NCBI RefSeq assembly: GCF_008642335.1
Contig: NZ_CP029191.1
Location: 2,666,001-2,730,000, forward strand
DNA length: 64,000 nt
DNA from: Streptomyces venezuelae
Lineage (GTDB): Bacteria; Actinomycetota; Actinomycetes; Streptomycetales; Streptomycetaceae
Reading direction: 5' to 3'
Below are positions 55,644-63,947 of the stretch, one piece after another (position 1 is the stretch's first letter; every line of letters starts with the position of its first letter). Made by a program: the position numbers and the translations under genes. The notes beneath the pieces are model-generated. The model was not told the origin of the DNA, ran no database searches, and saw only the letters and a list, made by a program, of their open reading frames with translations.

Positions 55644-56579
55644 ATGGCACTCTCCCTCTCCAACCCCGCGCGCCGCCGCCTGCGCACGCTCGGGTTCCTG
55701 TCCCCCTGGCTGGTCGGCTTCAGCGTCTTCTTCGCGTACCCGCTGATCGCCACCGTCTACTTCTCCTTCATGCACTACAACCAGATCAAGGAGCCCACCT
55801 TCGTGGGCCTCAGGAACTGGACGTACGTGTTCGAGCAGATGCCCCTGTTCGGGCCCGCCCTGCGGAACACCCTCTGGCTCGTCGTGATCATGGTGGCGGT
55901 GCGGGTGGTCTTCGGGCTCTCGCTCGGGCTGCTGATCACGAAGATCAAGACGGGGGCGGGGTTCTTCCGCACCGCCTTCTACATCCCGTATCTCGCGCCG
56001 CCGGTCGCCGCCACCGTCGCCTTCGTCTTCCTCCTCAACCCGGGCTCGGGGCCCGTGAACGAGATCCTCGGATCGATCGGGATCTCCGGGCCCAACTGGT
56101 TCAACGATCCGGACACCGCCAAACCCTCGCTGGTGCTGCTCTCCCTGTGGGGCATCGGCGACCTGATGGTGATCTTCATGGCCGCGCTGCTCGACGTACC
56201 GAAGGAGCAGTACGAGGCCGCCGAGCTCGACGGTGCGGGACCGTGGGCGAAGTTCCGCTACGTGACGTGGCCGTCGATCACGCCGATCGTGATGTTCGCG
56301 GTGGTCACGGGTGTCGTGCAGACCATGCAGTACTACACGCAGGCCCTGGTCGCGGGGAAGGTCGCCTCCGGCGTCAACATCGGGCCCGGGTCCGTCATCC
56401 AGCCGGGATACCCCGACCACTCGACCCTCACGGTCCCCCAGCTCGTCTACCAAATGGGCTTCCAGAACTTCAACACCGGTGCCGCGTGCGTGCTCTCGCT
56501 CGTGCTCTTCGCCATCGCCATGGCCGTGACGATGCTCCTGATGCGCAAGCGCTCCGGGCTGCTCGCGGCCGAGGACTGA
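55644..56579 (+). CDS. csnF: Sugar ABC transporter permease (MalF type)
   Basis: The 311-residue protein has six helices. The ATPase-contact EAA loop is EAAELDGAGPWAKFRYVTWPSITP (residues ~190-213). The MalF-type layout (short N-terminus, first helix LGFLSPWLVGFSVFFAYPL) pairs with the MalG-type CsnG. It forms one half of the channel for glucosamine oligomers. No ATPase is encoded in the operon; Streptomyces sugar importers generally share MsiK. A run of GAGGACTGA-like repeats spans its stop codon. Confidence 0.9.
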   Translation: MALSLSNPARRRLRTLGFLSPWLVGFSVFFAYPLIATVYFSFMHYNQIKEPTFVGLRNWTYVFEQMPLFGPALRNTLWLVVIMVAVRVVFGLSLGLLITKIKTGAGFFRTAFYIPYLAPPVAATVAFVFLLNPGSGPVNEILGSIGISGPNWFNDPDTAKPSLVLLSLWGIGDLMVIFMAALLDVPKEQYEAAELDGAGPWAKFRYVTWPSITPIVMFAVVTGVVQTMQYYTQALVAGKVASGVNIGPGSVIQPGYPDHSTLTVPQLVYQMGFQNFNTGAACVLSLVLFAIAMAVTMLLMRKRSGLLAAED

Positions 56580-56597
56580 GGATTGAGGACTGAGGAC
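56571..56597 (+). repeat. Short tandem repeat across the csnF stop and csnG leader
   Basis: GAGGACTGAGGATTGAGGAC followed by TGAGGAC shows near-identical 8-9 base units (GAGGACT, GAGGATT, GAGGACT, GAGGAC). The duplications add extra purine-rich ribosome-binding sequence between csnF and csnG and probably arose by slippage. Confidence 0.6.
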
Positions 56598-56603
56598 CTT
56601 CCG

Positions 56604-57518
56604 ATGACTTCCACCACTCTCAGCGCGCCCGCATCGGCGTCGACGCCCGAACGGACCTCCCCGAACCGGGGACCCGCCGCCGCCCGCGCCCGCCGCAAGC
56701 GGATCCTGCACTGGATCGCCGTGCACAGCGTCGCTATAGCCGTCGCGCTGCTGTTCCTGCTCCCCTTCGTCTTCGTCTTCCTGACGTCGGTGATGAGCGA
56801 CTCGCAGGCCATGAGCGGCGACCTGTGGCCCGACTCCTGGCACTGGTCGAACTACAAGGCCGTGTTCGAGACGCCCGGCTTCCTCGACTGGTGGCGCAAC
56901 TCGCTCATGTACGCGGGGCTCGGCACCCTCTTCACGGTCTGCTCGGCGATCCCCGTGGCGTACGCGCTCGCCAAGTTCCGCTTCCGCGGGCGGCGCACCG
57001 CGATGCTGCTCGTCATCTCGACGATGATGCTGCCGCCGCAGGTGATCGTGATCCCCATGTACCTGGTGTGGGCCCAGCAGTTCCATCTGTCCGGGACCCT
57101 GTGGCCGCTGATCATTCCCATGGCGTTCGGTGACGCGTACTCGATCTTCCTCCTTCGGCAGTTCCTGCTGACCATCCCGAAGGAGTACATCGAGTCGGCG
57201 AAGGTCGACGGGTGCGGGGAGTTCCGCACCATGGTGAAGATCGTGGTGCCGATGGCCAAGCCCGGCATCGCCGCCATCGCGCTCTTCCAGTTCTTCTACT
57301 GCTGGAACGACTACTTCGGCCCGCAGATCTACGCCGCGCAGAACCCCGGCGCCTGGACGCTCAGCTACGGCCTCGAGTCGTTCAAGAGCGCCCATGCCGT
57401 CAACTGGAACATGACCATGGCCGCGACGCTGCTCGTCATGGCCCCCGTCATCGTCGTCTTCTTCTTCGCACAGAAGGCCTTCGTCGAAGGCGTCACCCTC
57501 ACCGGAGTAAAGGGCTGA
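56604..57518 (+). CDS. csnG: Sugar ABC transporter permease (MalG type)
   Basis: From ATG 56604 the protein is 304 residues with a Pro/Ala/Arg-rich N-terminus, then six helices. The EAA loop is ESAKVDGCGEFRTMVKIVVPMAKPG, and the protein ends AFVEGVTLTGVKG, the usual MalG-type C-terminus. It pairs with CsnF to form the transport channel. The frame opens 7 codons upstream, but that start sits inside the repeated leader. The GH4 gene follows after 8 bases. Confidence 0.9.
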   Translation: MTSTTLSAPASASTPERTSPNRGPAAARARRKRILHWIAVHSVAIAVALLFLLPFVFVFLTSVMSDSQAMSGDLWPDSWHWSNYKAVFETPGFLDWWRNSLMYAGLGTLFTVCSAIPVAYALAKFRFRGRRTAMLLVISTMMLPPQVIVIPMYLVWAQQFHLSGTLWPLIIPMAFGDAYSIFLLRQFLLTIPKEYIESAKVDGCGEFRTMVKIVVPMAKPGIAAIALFQFFYCWNDYFGPQIYAAQNPGAWTLSYGLESFKSAHAVNWNMTMAATLLVMAPVIVVFFFAQKAFVEGVTLTGVKG

Positions 57519-57526
57519 GAACCGAT

Positions 57527-58792
57527 ATGAAGCTCGCAGTGGTCGGCGGAGGGTCGACCTACACACCCGAACTCATCGACGGATTCGCGCGGTTGAGGGA
57601 CACCCTGCCGATCGAGGAGCTGGTCCTCGTCGACCCGGCGGCCGACCGTCTGGAGCTGGTGGGCGGTCTCGCGCGGCGCATCTTCGCCAAGCAGGGCCAC
57701 CCGGGCCGCATCGTCACCACGTCCGACGTGGACGCGGGCGTCGCGGACGCCGACGCCGTGCTGCTCCAGCTGCGCGTCGGCGGTCAGGCCGCCCGCAACC
57801 AGGACGAGACGTGGCCGCTGGAGTGCGGCTGCGTCGGCCAGGAGACCACAGGCGCCGGCGGTCTCGCGAAGGCGCTGCGCACCGTGCCGGTCGTCCTCGA
57901 CATCGCCGAGCGTGTCCGCCGCACCAATCCGAACGCCTGGATCATCGACTTCACCAACCCGGTGGGCATCGTCACGCGGGCGCTGCTGCAGGCCGGGCAC
58001 AAGGCAGTCGGCCTGTGCAACGTCGCGATCGGGTTCCAGCGGAAGTTCGCGAAGCTCCTCGACGTCGCGCCGAGTGAGGTGCACCTGGACCACGTGGGCC
58101 TCAACCACCTGACGTGGGAGACGGGCGTACGCCTCGGGGGTCCGCAGGGCGACGACATCCTGCCCAAGCTGCTCGTCGAACACGGGGACGCGGTCGCCGC
58201 CGACCTGCGCATGCCGCGCGAGATCGTCGACCGGCTCGGCGTCGTCCCCTCGTACTACCTGCGCTACTACTACCAGCACGACGCCGTCGTCGAGGAGCTG
58301 CGCACCAAGCCGTCGCGCGCCGCCGAGGTCGCCGAGATGGAGAAGCAGCTCCTGGAGATGTACGGCGACCCGACGCTCGACGAGAAGCCGGAGCTGCTCG
58401 CCAAGCGCGGTGGCGCCTTCTACTCGGAGGCGGCCGTCGACCTCGCGGCGTCGCTGCTCGGCAACGGCGGCAGCCCCTACCAGGTGGTGAACACCGTCAA
58501 CAACGGCACGCTGCCGTTCCTGCCCGACGACGCGGTCATCGAGGTGCAGGCCGCGGTGGACGGCTCGGGCGCGAAGCCGCTGTCCGTGCCGAAGCTCGAT
58601 CCGCTGTACGCGGGGCTCATCGCGAACGTCACCGGTTACGAGGACCTGGCGCTCCAGGCGGCCGTGCACGGGGGCCGCGAGCGGGTCTTCAAGGCCCTGC
58701 TCGCGCACCCGCTGATCGGGCAGTACGCGTACGCGGAGCAGCTCACCGACAGCCTGATCGCGCACAACCGGGAGCACCTGGCGTGGGCGTAG
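57527..58792 (+). CDS. csnH: GH4-family 6-phospho-beta-glucosidase-like glycosidase
   Basis: The 421-residue protein begins MKLAVVGGGSTYTPELIDGF, the NAD-binding start of GH4. It has LLQLRVGGQAARNQDE, IIDFTNPVGIVT, LCNVAIG (Cys metal ligand) and VGLNHLTW (His metal ligand). GH4 enzymes use NAD+ and Mn2+ in a redox-assisted elimination mechanism and usually act on phosphorylated disaccharides. In the csn operon it is expected to split imported glucosamine disaccharides in the cytoplasm. Its stop codon overlaps the start of csnK. Confidence 0.9.
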   Translation: MKLAVVGGGSTYTPELIDGFARLRDTLPIEELVLVDPAADRLELVGGLARRIFAKQGHPGRIVTTSDVDAGVADADAVLLQLRVGGQAARNQDETWPLECGCVGQETTGAGGLAKALRTVPVVLDIAERVRRTNPNAWIIDFTNPVGIVTRALLQAGHKAVGLCNVAIGFQRKFAKLLDVAPSEVHLDHVGLNHLTWETGVRLGGPQGDDILPKLLVEHGDAVAADLRMPREIVDRLGVVPSYYLRYYYQHDAVVEELRTKPSRAAEVAEMEKQLLEMYGDPTLDEKPELLAKRGGAFYSEAAVDLAASLLGNGGSPYQVVNTVNNGTLPFLPDDAVIEVQAAVDGSGAKPLSVPKLDPLYAGLIANVTGYEDLALQAAVHGGRERVFKALLAHPLIGQYAYAEQLTDSLIAHNREHLAWA

Positions 58793-59778
58793 GCACGAGC
58801 GTGCTCGCGATCGACGCGGGCAACAGCAAGACCGACGTCGCGGTGGTCGCGGCCGACGGACAGGTCGTCGGCACGGCGCGCGGCGGCGGGTTCCAACCGC
58901 CGCGGGTCGGCGTCGAGACCGCGGTGGACATCCTTGAGGAGGCGGTGACGCGGGCCCTCGCGGAGGCGGGCACCGACTCCGTCGGACATGTGTCGGCCTG
59001 CCTCGCCAACGCCGATCTGCCCGTGGAGGAGCGGGAGTTGGCGGAGGCGCTGCGACGGCGCGCGTGGGGCCCATCGGTCGACGTGCGCAACGACACCTTC
59101 GCGATCCTGCGCGCCGGGCTGAACGAGGACGCCGAGCCGCGCGGGGTCGCGGTGGTCTGCGGCGCGGGCATCAACTGCGTCGGCATGCTCCCGGACGGCC
59201 GCACCGCCCGCTTCCCCGCCATCGGCCGGATCTCCGGCGACTGGGGCGGGGGCGGCGGCCTCGCCGAGGAGGCCCTGTGGTTCGCGGCGCGCGCCGAGGA
59301 CGGGCGGGGCGAACCGACGGCGCTGCGCGAGGCGCTGCCCGCGCACTTCGGTCTGGAGTCCATGTACGCGCTGATCGAGGCGCTGCACCTGGGGCGGGTC
59401 CCACCGGTGCGGCGGCACGAGCTGACGCCGGTCCTGTTCGCCACCGCGGCCGCGGGAGACTTCGTGGCCCGCACGGTGGTGGACCGGATGGCCGAGGAGG
59501 TCGTCGCCATGGCGACGGTGGCCCTCGACCGGCTCGACCTGCTCGACGAGGAGGCGCCGGTCCTGCTCGGCGGCAGCGTCCTCGCCGCGCGTCATCCGCA
59601 ACTGGACGACGGGGTGCGGAGGTTGCTCGCCGAGCGGGCGCCCAAGGCGGTTCCGCGGGTCGTCGTCGCACGTCCCGTGCTCGGCGCGGCACTCCTCGGC
59701 CTCGACCACGTCGCGGCACCGGCCGAGGTGTACGCGCGCGTGCGGGCCCATTACGAGGACGGCGCGCGCGTCGCCTGA
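58783..59778 (+). CDS. csnK: BadF/BcrA-type sugar kinase (N-acetylglucosamine kinase-like)
   Basis: GTG 58783 follows GGGAG and overlaps the csnH stop by ten bases. The 331-residue protein has the ATPase phosphate-1 motif VLAIDAGNSKTDVAVV, the adenosine/phosphate-2 region VVCGAGINCVGM, and GDWGGGGGLAEEALWFAARA. It belongs to the ASKHA fold shared by GlcNAc kinases and BadF-type activators. It should phosphorylate glucosamine or its dimer after uptake. This is the last csn gene; a strong hairpin follows four bases after its stop. Confidence 0.88.
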   Translation: MGVGTSVLAIDAGNSKTDVAVVAADGQVVGTARGGGFQPPRVGVETAVDILEEAVTRALAEAGTDSVGHVSACLANADLPVEERELAEALRRRAWGPSVDVRNDTFAILRAGLNEDAEPRGVAVVCGAGINCVGMLPDGRTARFPAIGRISGDWGGGGGLAEEALWFAARAEDGRGEPTALREALPAHFGLESMYALIEALHLGRVPPVRRHELTPVLFATAAAGDFVARTVVDRMAEEVVAMATVALDRLDLLDEEAPVLLGGSVLAARHPQLDDGVRRLLAERAPKAVPRVVVARPVLGAALLGLDHVAAPAEVYARVRAHYEDGARVA

Positions 59779-59781
59779 TGT

Positions 59782-59812
59782 GCTTCCCGCCCGCGCCGTG
59801 CGCGCGGGCGGG
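59782..59812 (+). terminator. Terminator closing the csn operon
   Basis: TTCCCGCCCGCGC and GCGCGGGCGGGAA form a perfect 13-bp stem with a 5-base loop, immediately after csnK. There is no T-tract. It separates the csn operon from the pknG locus. Confidence 0.8.
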
Positions 59813-59984
59813 AACCGAACTCCCCCCAATCTCGTGTTCCAGAGCAGGGATACGCACAAGATCGAGTCAATGCCTGTGCGGATGTCGGTCCCTGCGGCAA
59901 TACTTGCGGCCGTGCACTTCTTCCCGCTCCGCGCGCGACGGGCGGAGGCCGGCGTCCGATGACCGAGGGGGAGGTCGAGGCAAG

Positions 59985-61499
59985 GTGACACATCCGCCGA
60001 ACGGCGGCGCGGTGCCGTCGGGTCCGCCCGGACAGGCTCCGGCCGCGCCCGTGCGGGCACCCGCCGTTCCCGCGCAGGCTCCGCGGCAGCCCGCGCCGAC
60101 GATGCCCACCGTGCCGCCGCAGACGGCGGGCACCCCGGGCGCCCCGGCCGCGCCGCCGGGCGCACCGCGCCGCACCGCCTGGTCCGAGGGCGTCGACCGG
60201 CTGCGGACCGCGGCGACCACGGAGCCGGGCAAGCTGCGCATCATCGGCGCGGTCCTCGCACTGCTCGTCGTCGCGTTCGGCGCGGTCACCACCTGGCAGA
60301 TGACGGAGCGCTCGGCCGCCGCGGACGACGTGCTGCACCGCAGCCAGCCGTTGAGCGCCGACGCGGCCGCCATCTACCGCTCGCTGGCCGATGCCAATAC
60401 CGCGGCGTCCAGCGGATTCCTCGCGGGCGGCCAGGAGCCGGCCGCCGTCCGCGCGCGGTACGAACGGGACATCGAGCGGGCCTCCGAGAAGCTGGCGACC
60501 GCCGCGTCGAACGCGGGCGCGGACTCGTCGTCGGCGACCGCGGTGGGCAAGCTGAACAGGCTCCTGCCCGAGTACACGGGCCTGATCGAGCGCGCCCGCG
60601 CCAACAACCGCCAGGGCCTGCCGCTGGGCGGCGCCTATCTGCGGTACGCGAACGACACGATGCAGACGCAGATGCTCCCGGCCGCCGAGAAGCTGTACAA
60701 GGCGGAGAACGAACGGCTCGGCGACGACTACGGCAACGCGAAGCCGTACCCCTGGTTCGCGATCGCCCTCGGCGTCCTCGCGCTCGCCGCGCTCGGCTGG
60801 GCGCAGCACCGCAACTACCGGCGTACGAACCGGGTGTTCAACCACGGACTGCTCGCCGCGACCGCGGCCACCACGGTCGTGCTGCTGTGGCTCGTCGTCG
60901 GGCACACCTTCGCGCGCTCGGGGCTCGACGACTCGTACGACAACGGCGTGCGGTCCCTGAACGTCCTCAACGACGCCCGGATCAGCTCGCTGAAGGCGCG
61001 CGGCAACGAGAACCTGACCCTGGTCAGCCGCGGCGCGGAGACCACCGAGGTGGGCGGCAGGTCGGAGGACAAGTTCGACGTCGCCTACCGCGCGCAGATG
61101 AAGCAGCTGGGCGGCGCCGACAGCGGGCTGCTCGGCAGGGCCGCCGACCTCGCCGACGACTCGGCCGGCGGGAACCCGGTCGCCGAGGCCGCGAAGAACG
61201 TGGGCGTCTGGAAGGACCGCCATCAGGTGGCCCGCTCCAGCGACGACTCCGGTGACTACCAAGGTGCGCTCGACAAGGTCATCGGCTCCAAGGACGACGA
61301 GCCGACCGGCGAGTGCTTCGACAACGTGGACGCGGCCCTCGACCGGGCCCTGGCACACGAACAGCGCGAGTTCCAGCAGGCGGCGAAGGACGGCAGGGGC
61401 GCCATGAGCGGCCTCGCCGTCGGCGCCGCCGTCCTCGCGGTCCTGGCCGCGGCGGGCGCCGTCCTCGGCATCGGCCGCAGGCTTTCGGAGTACCGGTGA
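59985..61499 (+). CDS. GlnX-like four-helix membrane sensor of the pknG locus
   Basis: GTG 59985 follows GAGG. The 504-residue protein has a Pro/Ala-rich cytoplasmic start (~60 residues), helix 1 (IIGAVLALLVVAFGAVTTW, ~86-104), a helical extracytoplasmic domain, helices 2 and 3 (FAIALGVLALAALGW and LLAATAATTVVLLWLVVG), a second extracytoplasmic domain with helical character, and helix 4 (LAVGAAVLAVLAAAGAVLGIG). This double-hairpin layout, next to a GlnH-like binding protein and pknG, matches mycobacterial GlnX (Rv0412c), which links GlnH to PknG. Its role here is inferred from this order. The stop overlaps a possible start of the next gene (TGATG). Confidence 0.75.
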   Translation: MTHPPNGGAVPSGPPGQAPAAPVRAPAVPAQAPRQPAPTMPTVPPQTAGTPGAPAAPPGAPRRTAWSEGVDRLRTAATTEPGKLRIIGAVLALLVVAFGAVTTWQMTERSAAADDVLHRSQPLSADAAAIYRSLADANTAASSGFLAGGQEPAAVRARYERDIERASEKLATAASNAGADSSSATAVGKLNRLLPEYTGLIERARANNRQGLPLGGAYLRYANDTMQTQMLPAAEKLYKAENERLGDDYGNAKPYPWFAIALGVLALAALGWAQHRNYRRTNRVFNHGLLAATAATTVVLLWLVVGHTFARSGLDDSYDNGVRSLNVLNDARISSLKARGNENLTLVSRGAETTEVGGRSEDKFDVAYRAQMKQLGGADSGLLGRAADLADDSAGGNPVAEAAKNVGVWKDRHQVARSSDDSGDYQGALDKVIGSKDDEPTGECFDNVDAALDRALAHEQREFQQAAKDGRGAMSGLAVGAAVLAVLAAAGAVLGIGRRLSEYR

Positions 61500-61531
61500 T
61501 GGGGTCGGACGTGAGAGGAGGCGCGCAGACG

Positions 61532-62524
61532 ATGCGGACGCGACGCGGCACGGCCGGGCTGCGCGGCTGGGGCGGCGTGGGCGCGATGGGTCTCGCCTGC
61601 GCCGTCGCGGGATCGCTCGTCCTCGCCCTGCCGGACAGAGGCGACAGGGGCGACGACAGCGTACGGCGGGACGGTCCGGGCTCGACGGTGGCCGCGCAGG
61701 CGCGTGCGGACGCCGACGACTGCAACGACCGCAGCCTGCGCCCCTCGCCCAAGGACGGCCCGACGATCGAGAAGATCAGGAACCGCGAGGTCAAGAAGCT
61801 GATCGTCGGCGTCGACCAGAACAGCTACCGCTGGGGCTACCGCGACCCGAACAAGAAGGGCGGCGAGCTGGAGGGTTTTGACATCGACCTCGCGCGCGAG
61901 ATCGCCGAGGAGATCTTCGGCGACCGCGACGCCGTCGTCTTCCGCGCCATACCCACCAACGAACGCATCCCCGCGATCCAGAGCGGCCAGGTCGACATGG
62001 TCGTGCGCACGATGACCGTCAACTGCGAGCGCCTGAAGGACGTCGACTTCTCCACCGGGTACTTCGAGACGGGCCAGCAGGTCCTCGCGCCGAAGAAGTC
62101 CGACATCACGGGGTACGACCCGTCGCTCACCGGCAAGAAGATCTGCAGCGCGTCCGGCTCCATCGCCGAGGACGAGCTCAAGAAGAAGAACTACTCCGCC
62201 GACATCTCCACCACCGTCCCCAACCAGCTGGACTGCCTGGTGCGGCTCCAGCTCGGCGAGGTGGACGCCGTGGTGACCGACAGCGCCCTCGCCGCGGGCC
62301 AGGCCGCACAGGACCCGACGGTCGAACTCAAGGGCGAGGAGCCGTTCACCACTGAGCACTACGGCGTGGCGATGAAGAAGGGCTCCGACGACCTGGTCCG
62401 CCGGGTCAACAAGGTCCTCGACGACTACCGCGAGAACGGCGGCTGGCAGAAGTCCTACGACAAGTGGCTGAAGGAAGGTCTCGGCGAGTCCTCGGGCCCG
62501 CCGGACCCGGAGTACCGGGACTGA
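61532..62524 (+). CDS. glnH: GlnH-like glutamate/aspartate-binding protein of the pknG locus
   Basis: ATG 61532 has GAGGAGG upstream; ATG 61499, overlapping the previous stop, is a possible coupled start. The protein is ~330 residues with an N-terminal membrane segment (GAMGLACAVAGSLVLALP; no clean lipobox, although a Cys is present) and a solute-binding family 3 fold (LIVGVDQNSYRWGYRD, GFDIDLAREIAEEIFG, VDMVVRTMTV, SGSIAEDEL). Family 3 proteins bind polar amino acids. In mycobacteria GlnH signals acidic amino acids through GlnX to PknG rather than feeding an importer; no permease is adjacent here either. Confidence 0.82.
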   Translation: MRTRRGTAGLRGWGGVGAMGLACAVAGSLVLALPDRGDRGDDSVRRDGPGSTVAAQARADADDCNDRSLRPSPKDGPTIEKIRNREVKKLIVGVDQNSYRWGYRDPNKKGGELEGFDIDLAREIAEEIFGDRDAVVFRAIPTNERIPAIQSGQVDMVVRTMTVNCERLKDVDFSTGYFETGQQVLAPKKSDITGYDPSLTGKKICSASGSIAEDELKKKNYSADISTTVPNQLDCLVRLQLGEVDAVVTDSALAAGQAAQDPTVELKGEEPFTTEHYGVAMKKGSDDLVRRVNKVLDDYRENGGWQKSYDKWLKEGLGESSGPPDPEYRD

Positions 62525-62627
62525 CCCGGAGCAGACAACCGACCTGGTACGACTGGAGAGTTACGCGAGTCACGACGGGACCTCGACCACCGAGAACCCG
62601 GGGCAACGCAGAGCGGAGAGGTGATCG

Positions 62628-63947
62628 ATGAGCGTCGCGGGACCCCCCGGTCCGGTGATGGACCGGGACGAGGTGGACCGTGCGCTGGCGCGCCTCGACG
62701 CCGAGCACGAGGCGATCGAGACCTCGCTCCTCGCCCTCCAGGACCACGCGGGCCGCCGCCTCCTCGAAGGCGCCGCGCTCACCGGCGTCACCGCGGAGCG
62801 CTGGACGGCCACGGAGGCCCGGATCACCCTGCTCTGGGCGTACTTCGACGCGTACGCGGGCGCCCTGCGCACCGCACGGGACGTGCGCGAGCGCAGACGC
62901 TGGCCCAGCAAGGACGACCTCGTCGAGCTGACGGAGCTGCTGCGCGGCGAGGCCGTGACCGTCGCGGGCGGCTCCTCGTCCGGTGCGTCGCCCTCGCTCA
63001 CCGGACCCGCGAAGCTCACCGAGCGCTTCACCCTCGAAGAGCTCGTGACGCGCATGAACGATTTGTACGCGGACTCCCTCGACATGGTCGTCGCCGCCGA
63101 CGCGGTGTGGTCCGCGCTGCCCGCCCGCATCGACCTGCTCGCCGCCGAACTGCACCGCACCCGCCAGCTCGCCCACTCCGTCGGCGTACGTCCGGGGGAA
63201 CACCCCTCCGGTGACGACCTGGAGCGCATCACGCGCACCCTGACCGCGCTGCGCGAGCAGGTGGTGTCCGACCCGCTCGCGTTCTGGCAGCGGGCGGAGG
63301 GCAGTTCGGCCCCCGGCGGCGGCCGCCCGCACACCGAGCGCTACGACCGGGAGGCCCGCGCCCTCGAAGAGGTGCGCCGCGAGATCGAGGCGGTGCTCAC
63401 CGTCCGGCAGGACGCGGAGGTCCGCCTCGGCAGGCTCCGCGACGTGCTGTCCCGCGCGGACCGCACCCTGTCCGAGGCACGCTCCGCGCGCGGCGAGGTC
63501 CTCGCGAAGATCGCCGCCTCCGAGGTGCCCGCCGTCAGCGGCCCGCCCACCGCGCTGCAGGAGCAGCTGGCGATGGCGTCGGAGTACCGCAGGCACGCCC
63601 AGTGGCACCGTCTCTCGCCGCTCCTGGAATCCCTGGAGCAGAAGGCCGAGGACGAACTGCTGCGCGCCCGCGAGTCGCTGACCGCCGTCACCGCGCCCCT
63701 CGCGGTCCGCGCGGAGCTGCGCGGCCGCCTGGACGCGTACAAGGCGAAGGTCGCCCGGCTCGGCCACGCCGAGGACCCGCTCCTCGTCGAGCGGTACGAC
63801 GCGGCGCGCCGCATGCTGTGGAGCGCGCCCTGCGATCTCCGGGTGGCCGAGCAGGCGGTCCTGCGCTATCAGCAGGCCGCCGCCGAAGTGCTTGCGCCGA
63901 GGGTCCCGCAGCAGGGCGGACCCACCGACCGGACGGGGGAATCATGA
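62628..63947 (+). CDS. Coiled-coil protein of the pknG locus, function unknown
   Basis: ATG 62628 follows GGAGAGG. The 439-residue protein has no signal peptide and no membrane helix. It is largely helical with charged heptads (for example DEVDRALARLDAEHEAIE, RYDREARALEEVRREIEAVL, QDAEVRLGRLRDVLSRADRTL) and a low-complexity Gly/Ser-rich break near residue 110. It lies between glnH and pknG, and its stop overlaps the pknG ATG (ATGA), so it is co-translated with the kinase. It is absent from the three-gene mycobacterial set as I know it. A scaffold or adaptor role for PknG is a guess. Confidence 0.8.
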   Translation: MSVAGPPGPVMDRDEVDRALARLDAEHEAIETSLLALQDHAGRRLLEGAALTGVTAERWTATEARITLLWAYFDAYAGALRTARDVRERRRWPSKDDLVELTELLRGEAVTVAGGSSSGASPSLTGPAKLTERFTLEELVTRMNDLYADSLDMVVAADAVWSALPARIDLLAAELHRTRQLAHSVGVRPGEHPSGDDLERITRTLTALREQVVSDPLAFWQRAEGSSAPGGGRPHTERYDREARALEEVRREIEAVLTVRQDAEVRLGRLRDVLSRADRTLSEARSARGEVLAKIAASEVPAVSGPPTALQEQLAMASEYRRHAQWHRLSPLLESLEQKAEDELLRARESLTAVTAPLAVRAELRGRLDAYKAKVARLGHAEDPLLVERYDAARRMLWSAPCDLRVAEQAVLRYQQAAAEVLAPRVPQQGGPTDRTGES

